From: a virus
Virus record (IMG/VR): IMGVR_UViG_3300046413_000510
Location: 1 to 55,509 of that record
DNA: 55,509 nucleotides
Reading direction: 5' to 3' (one strand)
Shown here in pieces: positions 26,941 to 34,808 of this stretch. Position 1 is the stretch's first letter. Every line of letters starts with the position of its first letter. The notes under the pieces are model-generated. The model saw only the letters and a list, made by a program, of their open reading frames with translations, searched no databases and was not told where the DNA came from. A program made the position numbers and the translations under genes.

Positions 26941-27056
26941 ACTTTTACAGGAGATTACAATGTAAAGGATTCTCTCAAAGGAGGATAACTAACAATTAAA
27001 GGAGATACAAAGCAGTAGTACGTAAGTCGTTAATCGTGGTCAGTAAGTCTTTGGAA
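26941..27056 (+). other. gene-free stretch with three Shine-Dalgarno-like sites
   Basis: Between the tRNA and the terminator there is no ORF of useful size, yet AGGAG occurs three times (around 26949, 26980 and 27000, the second as AAAGGAGG), each with a typical spacer. The first is followed by the minimal frame ATG-TAA. The stretch would be transcribed with the tRNA as a ~115-nt trailer. It could be a small RNA, a set of decayed leaders or a decoy for the anti-Shine-Dalgarno; nothing further can be read. Confidence 0.4.
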
Positions 27057-27083
27057 AGGGGGAATTGCATCCCTCTTTTTTTA
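27057..27083 (+). terminator. Rho-independent terminator of the + strand island
   Basis: Seven-base-pair stem AGGGGGA/TCCCTCT (one G-T pair), 6-nt loop, then a run of seven T (27076-27082). It ends the tRNA/small-gene transcript just before the convergent operon. Confidence 0.85.
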
Positions 27084-27179
27084 TATAATATCAAAAGTAC
27101 CTAATATCATACAAACTAAAACATAACACATATAACCTAGTATTAAATAGCCTGCAATTTTTTCGTACCAACTAAACAT
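27081..27179 (-). CDS. 32-residue membrane peptide
   Basis: ATG directly after the TAG of the IscA-type gene. It encodes a 32-residue product with a single hydrophobic segment (YLILGYMCYVLVCMILG) after a short polar start (MFSWYEKIAG). Its stop lies at the foot of the + strand terminator. Translational coupling and composition suggest a real membrane microprotein; function unknown. Confidence 0.55.
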   Translation of the reverse strand: MFSWYEKIAGYLILGYMCYVLVCMILGTFDII

Positions 27180-27488
27180 CTATATTGCAAAAGAAGTACC
27201 ACAACCACAAGAACTTGTAGCCTTTGGATTATTAAATTTAAACATAGATTCAAAATCATCATAACTATAATCTAATTCCATACCTAGTAAATATAATTCA
27301 TAATCTCTACTAACTAAAAGTATGTTATCAACTATTACATCATTACGTTGTTCTTCTTCAGCAAAACTCCAATGATAATTAAAACCGGCACAACCACCAC
27401 CTTTAATATCAAGTCTAACATATTTGTTATCGTTCTTCTTACTTAACTCTGTTAATCTTTTATATGCGTTGTCTGATAACTTAATCAT
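27180..27488 (-). CDS. A-type Fe-S cluster carrier (IscA/ErpA/HesB family)
   Basis: A 102-residue protein. A-type carriers hold and deliver Fe-S clusters through three cysteines, all present here: C33 (GGGCAGF) and C94/C96 (SSCGCGTSF). The rest of the fold ([13 protein letters not shown].., [22 protein letters not shown]) matches. It overlaps the 5-aminolevulinate synthase stop by 4 nt (ATGA), so the two are one operon. It may repair or supply clusters of host enzymes during infection or serve the phage's radical SAM enzyme; the target is not known. Confidence 0.92.
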   Translation of the reverse strand: MIKLSDNAYKRLTELSKKNDNKYVRLDIKGGGCAGFNYHWSFAEEEQRNDVIVDNILLVSRDYELYLLGMELDYSYDDFESMFKFNNPKATSSCGCGTSFAI

Positions 27489-28675
27489 TTTTTACCACAT
27501 CTTCTTATTGCTGATTTAACTTTTAATACCATATCATATATATGTGCGTCTGTATGTAAGGGTGTAGGTGTAAATCTTAATCTTTCTGTGCCTACTGCAA
27601 CCGTAGGATAATTTATTGGTTGTACGTATATGCCTTCTTTGTAAAGTAATTCATCTGATACTGCTTTACATTTTTTTGCCTCACCAATAATAACAGGTAC
27701 AATATGGCTATTGTTTTCTTTTACATTTATACCGTGTCTTTGTAATTCATCTTTTGTAAACTTTGCTCTTTCTTGTAATTTCTCTCTTAACTCTGGATGG
27801 TCTTTTACGTATTTAATACTTGTTAAAGCACCAGCACAAATAACAGGACTTAAACTTGTTGTAAATATAAACGCACTTGCTAAACTTCTTATTGCGTCTA
27901 TGAATATTTTATTACCTGCAATGTAACCACCTTGGACACCAAATGCTTTTGCTAATGTACCATTTATAATATCAACATCTATATTATCTCTTTCACAAAT
28001 ACCAGCACCATACTTACCATACATACCAACTGCGTGAACTTCATCAATATAACTTATTGCATTATACTTTTTACATAAGGCTACTATTTCTTTTACAGGT
28101 GCAATATCACCGTCCATACTATAAACAGATTCAAACACCACACATTTAGGACCAGTATTTGACATTAATATACTTTCTAAATCACCAAGGTCATTATGTT
28201 TAAATATTTCTTTTTTTGCTTTACTATGTCTTATGCCTTGTATAATAGATGAATGATTTTCTGAATCAGATATAAACATAATATCTGGTATTACTTTGGC
28301 CATTGTTTCTAATGTGGTTTGATTTGCATTATAGGCACTTGTAAATAATAATGCACTTTCTTTTTTATGAAGTTTGGCTAACTCTAATTCTAATGCAACG
28401 TGATAATGTGTTGTGCCTGATATATTACGAGTCCCGCCTGCACCTGCGCCTGCCGTCTCTAGCGCCGTCTTCATACTATCAATTACATATGAGTGTTGAC
28501 CCATACCTAGATAATCGTTAGAACACCAATTAATGATTTTTTTAATTGAATACTTTGAATACCATATAGCGTTAGGAAAATCACCCGCTGTACGTAGTAT
28601 ATCATTAAAGACACGATAATTACCATTATCTTTTAATTTATCTATAACATCAGCAAACTTATCTAATTCAATCAT
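27485..28675 (-). CDS. hemA: 5-aminolevulinate synthase (ALAS)
   Basis: Condenses glycine and succinyl-CoA to 5-aminolevulinate, first step of the C4 heme pathway, with PLP. The 396-residue length fits bacterial ALAS. Landmarks match alphaproteobacterial enzymes: [52 protein letters not shown], and NGTLAKAFG carrying the PLP lysine (about K233). [12 protein letters not shown] and ERLRFTPTP lie near the end. These favour ALAS over the relatives KBL and BioF. The start at 28675 agrees with the family N-terminus; a TTG at 28717 is less likely. A late promoter lies 5 nt upstream. The C4 pathway points to an alphaproteobacterial host. Confidence 0.94.
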   Translation of the reverse strand: MIELDKFADVIDKLKDNGNYRVFNDILRTAGDFPNAIWYSKYSIKKIINWCSNDYLGMGQHSYVIDSMKTALETAGAGAGGTRNISGTTHYHVALELELAKLHKKESALLFTSAYNANQTTLETMAKVIPDIMFISDSENHSSIIQGIRHSKAKKEIFKHNDLGDLESILMSNTGPKCVVFESVYSMDGDIAPVKEIVALCKKYNAISYIDEVHAVGMYGKYGAGICERDNIDVDIINGTLAKAFGVQGGYIAGNKIFIDAIRSLASAFIFTTSLSPVICAGALTSIKYVKDHPELREKLQERAKFTKDELQRHGINVKENNSHIVPVIIGEAKKCKAVSDELLYKEGIYVQPINYPTVAVGTERLRFTPTPLHTDAHIYDMVLKVKSAIRRCGKK

Positions 28676-28680
28676 AGCAA

Positions 28681-28688
28681 TATTTATA
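28681..28688 (-). promoter_or_regulatory. T4-type late promoter, leaderless ALAS mRNA
   Basis: Minus-strand TATAAATA with exactly 5 nt before the ALAS ATG. By T4 late-promoter geometry the first transcribed base would be the A of the ATG. There is no Shine-Dalgarno. Confidence 0.68.
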
Positions 28689-28692
28689 CTAA

Positions 28693-28800
28693 CTAATCTA
28701 TCTTTATAATCGTACAATACATTACAAAATAAAAAACAAAGAAGATTATTATAAGGGTTTTGATTTTACGCCACAGATTAGGTGGTTCTTGTAAATCCAT
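28693..28800 (-). CDS. possible 35-residue membrane peptide
   Basis: ATG to TAG frame of 35 codons: a polar start ([14 protein letters not shown]) and one strongly hydrophobic segment ([18 protein letters not shown]). No clear Shine-Dalgarno. It fills the gap between two genes on the same strand, like other microproteins here, but the support is only composition. Confidence 0.4.
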   Translation of the reverse strand: MDLQEPPNLWRKIKTLIIIFFVFYFVMYCTIIKID

Positions 28801-28831
28801 TGAGGTATTTAGAGTCCGAAGAATCCGACGG

Positions 28832-29302
28832 CTATCTTAAAAAGAACATATAACCAAGAAACATAAGAAAACCACCAACAAGCATTATTAACATTACTAT
28901 AAGAAAGAACTCTACAATTGCTCTTTTGGCCTCTCTTTGACGATAAACTTCCTGTTCTCTTTGCTTTCTTAACTTACGTCTTAACTCAATCATTTCATTA
29001 TAGACATTATGGCCGTATGTGTACATTATAAGAGTACGTAATTCTTTTTCTTGTTCTTGTATCTTTTGTTTATTAATAGTAATGTCTAACGCCATTTGTT
29101 CTATACTACCTTTTAATAATAGTTTAGATACACCGCCAGCGTTATTTACTTCTCTTTCTGCATAGTTAAAATCTGATACTGCTCCGTACCATTTACTTAA
29201 TTGTTTAGACATAGTATCTAAATCTTGTCCAAACGCTATGCCTTTTTTTATAAGATTAAATGCTGTAGTGGCCGTTGCTACTGCCGTAATAGGGTCTAAC
29301 AT
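28832..29302 (-). CDS. membrane-anchored coiled-coil protein, conserved type
   Basis: A 156-residue protein. The N-terminus (MLDPITAVATATTAFNLIKKG) is a pattern that I associate with a conserved hypothetical of marine T4-like phages. A long charged helix follows, with heptad character (INKQKIQEQEKELR; IELRRKLRKQREQEVYRQREAKR). The C-terminal hydrophobic segment (FFLIVMLIMLVGGFLMFLGYMFF) anchors it in the membrane. I start at 29302, where AAAGGA lies 7 nt upstream, rather than at 29332. Topology (helix inside, C-terminal anchor) could suit a lysis-timing or membrane-remodelling protein; function unknown. Confidence 0.72.
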   Translation of the reverse strand: MLDPITAVATATTAFNLIKKGIAFGQDLDTMSKQLSKWYGAVSDFNYAEREVNNAGGVSKLLLKGSIEQMALDITINKQKIQEQEKELRTLIMYTYGHNVYNEMIELRRKLRKQREQEVYRQREAKRAIVEFFLIVMLIMLVGGFLMFLGYMFFLR

Positions 29303-29334
29303 TGAAAGTCCTTTGAAAGAAGTGTAAGTCACCT

Positions 29335-29475
29335 CTATTTATGGACAAACTCTTGGAAGTTGTAATTATATCCAGGAAAATTTTTGATAAAAAGTGTACC
29401 TTTGGTACCTAGCTGGTTTCCTGAAGTTTCAACACCACTATGTATAAAATCAGAGTCCTTTACTTGATACGTAAT
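29335..29475 (-). other. protein-like frame without a standard start
   Basis: 46 sense codons from an ATT to TAG with a balanced, folded-protein-like composition (DFIHSGVETSGNQLG; GTLFIKNFPGYNYNFQEF) and no ATG, GTG or TTG. It begins just inside the 3' end of the 74-residue membrane gene in another frame. It may be the remnant of a gene, a frameshift extension or a gene using ATT. Not called as CDS. Confidence 0.35.
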
Positions 29476-29684
29476 ACCTTATGTACAAACCATTTAAGAA
29501 AGCTTTTGATATAACCATTTACCCACTTATTCATAAAGTATCTAAAGAACCTTACTACAATTAGAATAGGGCTTGAAAGAACATCAAACGCAACTAATCC
29601 AATATCTACTAATAAATCTATCCAATGGTCAACGGTATTCCATTCTTTAAACTTTTGCCATTTAGTCCTAATCTTTTGAAACAT
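29460..29684 (-). CDS. small membrane-associated protein
   Basis: A 74-residue protein. Basic/aromatic helices (KIRTKWQKFKEW; YFMNKWVNGYIKSFLKWF) flank a hydrophobic segment (IDLLVDIGLVAFDVLSSPILIVV). GGAGGGT lies 6-9 nt upstream of the ATG, one of the stronger ribosome-binding sites here. It probably lies at the inner membrane. No family recognised; it follows the spike gene, so a role in entry or lysis is conceivable. Confidence 0.65.
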   Translation of the reverse strand: MFQKIRTKWQKFKEWNTVDHWIDLLVDIGLVAFDVLSSPILIVVRFFRYFMNKWVNGYIKSFLKWFVHKVLRIK

Positions 29685-29778
29685 ATTTTTACCCTCCGAT
29701 ATATGTTTTATGGATGTTATTGCATTTATAGTTTAGAGTTTTACTTTGCTTTTTTAATAGCGCTTTTTCTGGAGATTT

Positions 29779-30885
29779 TTACTCATTCAAGTCAATTCTA
29801 TTTGCCAATACTTTAAACGTCTGACCTGTATGTAAAACGGCCTGTGTAGTGTTAGATGTTTTGGTCTTTGAAATGGTCTCTTTGTAATCGCCTCGTACAT
29901 CTAAATTCATATTACCATCTACTTTAATATTGTAATCACCACCAACATTGGTATTTAACTGGCCATCTTTGACTACCACATTTAGGTTGCCTTTATCTAC
30001 CTGTATGTTAATATTAGCATTAGGGCCAACTTGTATATCATAGTGGTTATCTGTTTGACCGTCTTTGTTAATATAAAGTTTATGTCGGCCACCTATGGTA
30101 ATATCAGATTGGCCATCAATACTTGCTTGACTTTTGCCGTAGGTTATGGTATAATGGTCACCTTTTATAATGTCGGTCTTTGTACCATTTGGTGATATTT
30201 CGTAAGAGGTGCCTGTTCTATGCGCCTCGTAAATTCTTTCATTGCCTTTTGTGTCATCATACTCTACAATATGGCCACTCTCTGATTCGTAAACGTGGTT
30301 ATATGGATAAACGGCCGCATAAGGTATAGCAGGCTGATTCCAAGTATCACCATCAGAGGCCGCAATCTCTGTGCTTACGTGGTCTGTAATAGTAACCAAA
30401 TCAAAGTCGGCCGTTGGGACTCCGGTGATACGTGATAGTTTACGCAACTCTAATGACAAATGAGGATTAGCACCATTAACGGCCAATCTATTGGTATCAG
30501 GCTCATCTTTATATTTTGGGTAAATGGTATTTGGGTCATAGAAACCTTTACCGGCCTTTGCGAGCTCCGCTGGGACACCTGGCAAACTGCCCAAGACCAT
30601 TGGCTCTTGACAATCTTCGCCGTCTCTAAAGTACCCAAAAACCCACGTACCTTCTACAAGAAAACTTGGCGACTGACCTAATCCTGAAATGGCCGCTGAT
30701 GTAGTAGGCAATACGCATTGCGCCCAAGGTAAGTCCGAAGTCGGTAAAACGGTAATGTCCTGCGTATGAAGGCCAACACAACGTACTCGCACTCGGCCTA
30801 GTTTCTGTGGGTCTTGTCTGTCTTCAACTACGCCGTTAAACCAGATGAAACCGTTAAACCCTAAATAATTTTTATCGTATCTCAT
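29779..30885 (-). CDS. gp5: baseplate central spike gp5-like, no lysozyme domain
   Basis: A 368-residue protein. The N-terminal OB fold (FIWFNGVVEDRQDPQKLGRVRVRCVG; LPWAQCVLP..; WVFGYFRDGEDCQEPMVLGSLPG) is the gp5/VgrG type that sits on the hub. The C-terminal part is a repeat-rich triple-stranded beta helix (INIQVDKGNLNVVVKDGQLNTNVGGDYNIKVDGNMNLDVRGD). T4 gp5 has 575 residues with a ~170-residue lysozyme between these domains; here that domain is absent. It starts within the stop of the 80-residue gene (ATGA). Confidence 0.87.
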   Translation of the reverse strand: MRYDKNYLGFNGFIWFNGVVEDRQDPQKLGRVRVRCVGLHTQDITVLPTSDLPWAQCVLPTTSAAISGLGQSPSFLVEGTWVFGYFRDGEDCQEPMVLGSLPGVPAELAKAGKGFYDPNTIYPKYKDEPDTNRLAVNGANPHLSLELRKLSRITGVPTADFDLVTITDHVSTEIAASDGDTWNQPAIPYAAVYPYNHVYESESGHIVEYDDTKGNERIYEAHRTGTSYEISPNGTKTDIIKGDHYTITYGKSQASIDGQSDITIGGRHKLYINKDGQTDNHYDIQVGPNANINIQVDKGNLNVVVKDGQLNTNVGGDYNIKVDGNMNLDVRGDYKETISKTKTSNTTQAVLHTGQTFKVLANRIDLNE

Positions 30886-31124
30886 AAATTTTTCCGATAT
30901 TGCTCGCCTTTTAAAGCACTAAGCATACGCATTTTATTACCATTTAATAATTCCTTACGCAAACTGCTATTGTTAATACTTCTATACGCATACAACTTGC
31001 GATAGAGCGCCGTTAGAGCACGCTTGAAGGTCATTGTAATAGATAAACTCTGCGTATCTCTACGGTGGCCTGAGCGATAACCTGATATAATCTCGTTGGA
31101 TATCTCAAATACTTTCCCTATCAT
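30882..31124 (-). CDS. small basic protein before gp5
   Basis: An 80-residue basic protein (RSGHRRDTQ; LYRKLYAYRS; SLRKELLNGNKMRML), predicted mainly helical. Unknown family. It is coupled to gp5 by a 4-nt overlap and lies 3 nt after the previous stop. Its place in the hub/spike operon suggests an assembly factor; inference only. Confidence 0.6.
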   Translation of the reverse strand: MIGKVFEISNEIISGYRSGHRRDTQSLSITMTFKRALTALYRKLYAYRSINNSSLRKELLNGNKMRMLSALKGEQYRKNL

Positions 31125-31127
31125 ATC

Positions 31128-31304
31128 TTACTCTACGGCCTCCTGTGTGGTATCTATATATTCGCCACTATGTATTCTATTATCTTTTATCACGGCTCTT
31201 TTAGGATAACCCTCTCGTCTGGCCTCTGAATTGCCCTCTGTATTGGCCTCCTTACACGCCGGAAGCGCCGGACTCAACGGATTCTCTGAGCCATTCTTAA
31301 ACAT
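31128..31304 (-). CDS. small protein after gp27-like gene
   Basis: A 58-residue hydrophilic protein of low complexity (GSENPLSPALPACKEANTEGN), probably without a stable fold. Start chosen at 31304 because GGGAG lies 6 nt upstream; ATGs at 31310 and 31319 are in frame. It overlaps the end of the gp27-like gene by 8 nt. Function unknown. Confidence 0.5.
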   Translation of the reverse strand: MFKNGSENPLSPALPACKEANTEGNSEARREGYPKRAVIKDNRIHSGEYIDTTQEAVE

Positions 31305-32763
31305 AGACATCTCCCTCAAACTCCTTTAATTGTTCGTTGTATATATTAAACTTTGAAGTCTTGTCTTGACCTATGTTGGATAATGCCTCCTCCTCTGTCG
31401 GAAATGCACTCCTAACGCTGTCCTTTTGACATTCTAACACCATTTCGTGTCTTTGTGCTGATATATTAACTATATGTTTAATGGCCACTACTAGATAACG
31501 GCCACTAGAATAATTGTTTAATCCTTCGTCTGTAGCACTATCTTGTGGTTTTTTTACTTGTTGAGTAAATAATATTATATCACCTGCGTTGACCATTGTA
31601 TTACCATATACTAACAAGGTTAGATTATGATTTACCATACTCTGTTTAAAACTTGTTCTAATGCCTAATTTGCTTGACTTTGTGTCTTCATAGTCATTAT
31701 GTTTCTTGGTTGTATTGGTGTTTACCATTACCTTACTTTCATAGTGTTGATTTAGTGGTGTTCGTGTGTCTGCATACTCAACGCCTTCAGGATATAATAG
31801 ACCTGCCTCTTTTCTCATTTCATTATGTGGTTGTTTCTTACCCTCTTTTATATAATCAAAATTGGTAGTGGTAATAGTTTTATTAAATGCGTTATGACTT
31901 ATGACCTTGTTGGCATATAGTCCTTCGTTTATATTACCTAATACATCAACAGGTCTTTTGTAGTCATATCTTATTACACTAGATAATCTTCTTTCTACGT
32001 CTCGTACCTGTGGCATTTTTTCATTTTCAGTCACACTAGATATCATTGACGCAAACTTCCACCTTGGCGTAATCTCTGAGCCTATACTATTATATGCCAA
32101 CATACTGGCAACTGACCTAAAATAAAACCCTTGACTATTTTCATAAAAAACATAACCTGAATTATTAGGAAATTGTGATGGCACGGCACTCTTGGCCAAT
32201 AATGCGATTGCTCTATATGGTTTGAGGTTTGGTATTACTACCTTTGTATTTGTTGCCGTTGGTTCAAAGAAAAATGGTTTATTAGATTTTAAATAGTTTC
32301 TGATTATATCATTGACGGCATTTTCTACTGGACCTGCATATGCCTTACTTACTTTAGTAATAGAATTTCTATACATTTCAGGCGAACAAAAATATATAAT
32401 ATAACCTTGAGCCTTTGGTTGATTAGGGTCTTCTTGTACACTATCAACTTTATATATCTGCAATGGTACACCGGTCACGTCTGAATAATCATAACCTGAT
32501 ATACCTGGTGATTTAAATGTGAGTGAAAGTCTTTCTAAACCGGTAATAGGCAACACGGTTCTAATATCTTGCATATCATAAACAACAATTCTTCCCATTA
32601 CATTATTGGTCAAAATGTCTTCTCTTATTTCAAAGTTGACCAATATGCCTAATATATCAATACTAATCGGAAGTTTATCTTTATCGTGCCTGTATGATAG
32701 TATTCTGCACTCTTCTAAATTAAATTGCCCTGCTCGGTCAAATGTATCTCTGTCTGTTGCCAT
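31297..32763 (-). CDS. gp27: baseplate hub subunit, gp27-like
   Basis: A 488-residue protein in the place of the hub ring protein that holds the gp5 spike. It has the alternating beta-barrel domains expected of a tube-like hub (ILGILVNFEIREDILTNNVMGRIVVYD; ERLSLTFKSPG) and a C-terminal region (VYGNTMVNAGDIILF.. GRYLVVAIKHIVN..HEMVLEC) like gp27/gpD-type hub proteins. T4 gp27 is 391 residues. Downstream are gp5 and upstream gp53, consistent with tail-hub organisation. Assigned by fold-like pattern and position more than by close identity. Confidence 0.68.
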   Translation of the reverse strand: MATDRDTFDRAGQFNLEECRILSYRHDKDKLPISIDILGILVNFEIREDILTNNVMGRIVVYDMQDIRTVLPITGLERLSLTFKSPGISGYDYSDVTGVPLQIYKVDSVQEDPNQPKAQGYIIYFCSPEMYRNSITKVSKAYAGPVENAVNDIIRNYLKSNKPFFFEPTATNTKVVIPNLKPYRAIALLAKSAVPSQFPNNSGYVFYENSQGFYFRSVASMLAYNSIGSEITPRWKFASMISSVTENEKMPQVRDVERRLSSVIRYDYKRPVDVLGNINEGLYANKVISHNAFNKTITTTNFDYIKEGKKQPHNEMRKEAGLLYPEGVEYADTRTPLNQHYESKVMVNTNTTKKHNDYEDTKSSKLGIRTSFKQSMVNHNLTLLVYGNTMVNAGDIILFTQQVKKPQDSATDEGLNNYSSGRYLVVAIKHIVNISAQRHEMVLECQKDSVRSAFPTEEEALSNIGQDKTSKFNIYNEQLKEFEGDVYV

Positions 32764-32767
32764 ATCA

Positions 32768-33307
32768 TTATTGTCTTATCAATAATCTAAATTCATCTAC
32801 AAATGCATTTAAATAATTAGGTGATAATAGTTTTATCTGTCTCTTTTCATCTTGTAATCTCGCTTCATATTGTAAGTTAGATACTGATTCAGCACCTGCC
32901 TCATCACTATTAACTTGAATTTTGTGTGTAAAATCAGCAGGTCCTTCGCCCTTTTGTTTACCACTTGATTGTGTTATTTCATAATGGTGTATGGCTTCAG
33001 GATTAGCGTACTTATCTTTTACAAATTGTTGAAAGTTATACTCATCTAATGGCCAATCGTGAAATCTATTGACTACATTATTTAATAAACATACAACCCA
33101 AAAATAATCTGTACTACCATATGCCTTGTAAGCAATTGTTTCAGGTGAATCACCTTCAGGCACTTCAACACTATCATATAGAGCTAAATTGTTTGCTATC
33201 TTACTTCTTACCTTTACTCTTCGCCATATATCGGTCACCTGTTTTAGGTTGCCACTTTGGCCAGATATGTTATAGTTGATAACAGGAAATTCGTTAAAAT
33301 ATTGCAT
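32768..33307 (-). CDS. gp53: baseplate wedge subunit gp53
   Basis: A 179-residue protein; T4 gp53 has 196. gp53 clamps neighbouring wedges at the hub. Matching landmarks are an N-terminal YFNEFPVINYN, YDSVEVPEGDSPETIAYKAYG (LysM-like segment; T4 has GSPRPEELANAIYG), DYFWVVCLLNNV (T4 LYWVLLMCND) and a C-terminal RQIKLLSPNYLNAFVDEFR (T4 RQIKIIAKSDINSFMNDLIR). Start and stop overlap with the gp48-like gene as TAATG. Confidence 0.92.
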   Translation of the reverse strand: MQYFNEFPVINYNISGQSGNLKQVTDIWRRVKVRSKIANNLALYDSVEVPEGDSPETIAYKAYGSTDYFWVVCLLNNVVNRFHDWPLDEYNFQQFVKDKYANPEAIHHYEITQSSGKQKGEGPADFTHKIQVNSDEAGAESVSNLQYEARLQDEKRQIKLLSPNYLNAFVDEFRLLIRQ

Positions 33308-34332
33308 TATGCCCCTTGTACGATATCTTGTTTAGTTATTATTCTGTCTTCTATAAATTGTACGGTCAATTGTGTGTGTACAGGTATGCCTGTGCCTTCA
33401 AAGAATGTCGCTTGACCATCAGGTGTATAATTTACCTGAACATCTGTACAATAACAGGCTGATATATGATTTAAGTTTGAGTTTCTTTCGCCATTGTACA
33501 TATAACTAATGTTAAAGTAATTAGGATTTTCAAAGAAACCTGAACCTAATGTACCACTTATACCTGGTGCTGAATTATATTTAAATATGTAAATAATATC
33601 TTCTACTGCTTTTGCCTCTTTAGGATTTCTAGGCCAAAAATCAAACGTGTAATTAAAACTTCTAAATTTTGGTGAGTCATAAAATTGTTCATTTCTAGGA
33701 TTAATTGCTACACCTGCTCTTTTTTGAATTAGTTTTATAGGGTCACCTGCACCTGTCATTGATATAACACTACCAACAAATTCAGACGCCTTGGTTACTG
33801 CAAAACTACCACCTGTTTTTAAAGCGGCAACTAACTTTTCTCCTTCTTCAGCAGATTCATATGCTTGTATAGCGGCCTCACCTGCACCTGCAATACCAGC
33901 AGTTTCAGGAGCATACTCTTGACCATAATCAACGGTAATTGTTGATGGCATATACAATGCTATTGCTGAATTTGATATCTTACCATCTGGTAACTTTGAC
34001 CTAAAACCTTGACTGCCTGGTTTAACACTCTTATTAATAAAATTACTAGTTTGAGGACTATACTTTAAAAAACCTGCTTCAAATATCATATAATGGCCTA
34101 ATTCATTAGAACCTAGGTCTAACGGATATTGTATTGGCGAAAATGATAATTTATTTGCTAATAGTTGTTGTGATGGTGAATCATCTATCTCAAATGGTGA
34201 CTTGTTTTTTAATTTAGCTGCAATTTTACCAGCATTAGCAGCACTTTCTTTTTGTCCAAAATTGGCCATTGCGCCTGATATGAACGGTTGTGCTAAACTA
34301 GAGATATGATTTTTTAAGTTCTTAAATGCCAT
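33307..34332 (-). CDS. gp48: baseplate tail-tube cap protein, gp48-like
   Basis: A 341-residue protein, near T4 gp48 (364). gp48 sits on the hub and, with gp54, starts tail-tube growth. It shows the tube-like beta domain (SFNYTFDFWPRNPKEAKAVEDIIYIFK; IPVHTQLTVQFIEDRIITKQDI) common to gp19, gp48 and gp54. The N-terminal region is hydrophobic/helical with small residues (AGEAAIQAYESAEEG). It lies between the tape measure and gp53 genes and has its own late promoter. Confidence 0.68.
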   Translation of the reverse strand: MAFKNLKNHISSLAQPFISGAMANFGQKESAANAGKIAAKLKNKSPFEIDDSPSQQLLANKLSFSPIQYPLDLGSNELGHYMIFEAGFLKYSPQTSNFINKSVKPGSQGFRSKLPDGKISNSAIALYMPSTITVDYGQEYAPETAGIAGAGEAAIQAYESAEEGEKLVAALKTGGSFAVTKASEFVGSVISMTGAGDPIKLIQKRAGVAINPRNEQFYDSPKFRSFNYTFDFWPRNPKEAKAVEDIIYIFKYNSAPGISGTLGSGFFENPNYFNISYMYNGERNSNLNHISACYCTDVQVNYTPDGQATFFEGTGIPVHTQLTVQFIEDRIITKQDIVQGA

Positions 34333-34333
34333 T

Positions 34334-34341
34334 TATAAATA
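34334..34341 (+). promoter_or_regulatory. T4-type late promoter for gp4
   Basis: TATAAATA on the plus strand, 35 nt before the gp4 ATG; GGTGAG lies close to the start. It overlaps face to face with a minus-strand late promoter at 34352-34359. Confidence 0.65.
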
Positions 34342-34351
34342 CCTTTACCAA

Positions 34352-34359
34352 TATTTATA
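34352..34359 (-). promoter_or_regulatory. T4-type late promoter for gp48-like gene
   Basis: Minus-strand TATAAATA, 19 nt before the ATG at 34332, with AAAGGT between. It points toward the + strand late promoter 11 nt away, so the two initial transcripts overlap. Confidence 0.7.
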
Positions 34360-34376
34360 TAGATTATAGGTGAGAA

Positions 34377-34808
34377 ATGGCAAAGAGTTATCAAGGATTA
34401 TATAGACCAACCAACCCAAAGAAATACGTAGGTGACGTTAAAAAGGTAGTGTATAGGTCATTACTAGAAAGACGGTTTATGCGTTATTGTGATTTAAATG
34501 ACAACGTGTTATTTTGGGCAAGTGAAGAATTACCAATTAGATATTTCAATCCAATAGACAAAAGATATCATAGATATTTTCCAGACTTTGTTGTAAAGAT
34601 GTCAACAAATAAGAAGTATATGATAGAGATAAAACCATCAAGACAAGTATCAAAACCAAAACCACCTAAAAAGAAAACCAAATCTTATATGCGTGAGAGT
34701 TTTGAGTATATCAAGAACCAAGCCAAATGGCAAGCGGCACAATCTTATTGTGAAGATAATGATTTAGAATTTAAATTGATTACTGAAAAAGATTTAGGCC
34801 AATATTAA
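34377..34808 (+). CDS. gp4: head completion nuclease-fold protein gp4
   Basis: A 143-residue protein of the T4 gp4/gp50 type, needed to finish DNA-filled heads before tails attach. It has a TnsA-like endonuclease layout: E31 in SLLERRFMRYC, then PIRYFNP and RYFPDF (D70), the EIK motif (E84, K86) and an R-Q just after. It is the only large virion gene on the plus strand in this part. Its TAA and the stop of the opposite tape-measure gene share the palindrome TTAA. Confidence 0.9.
   Translation: MAKSYQGLYRPTNPKKYVGDVKKVVYRSLLERRFMRYCDLNDNVLFWASEELPIRYFNPIDKRYHRYFPDFVVKMSTNKKYMIEIKPSRQVSKPKPPKKKTKSYMRESFEYIKNQAKWQAAQSYCEDNDLEFKLITEKDLGQY

Noticed and set aside
26778-26999. 73-codon + strand frame across the tRNA
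   Set aside because: It runs through the complete tRNA-Arg cloverleaf and its own promoter; the protein has no sensible composition after the 90-residue gene's stop.
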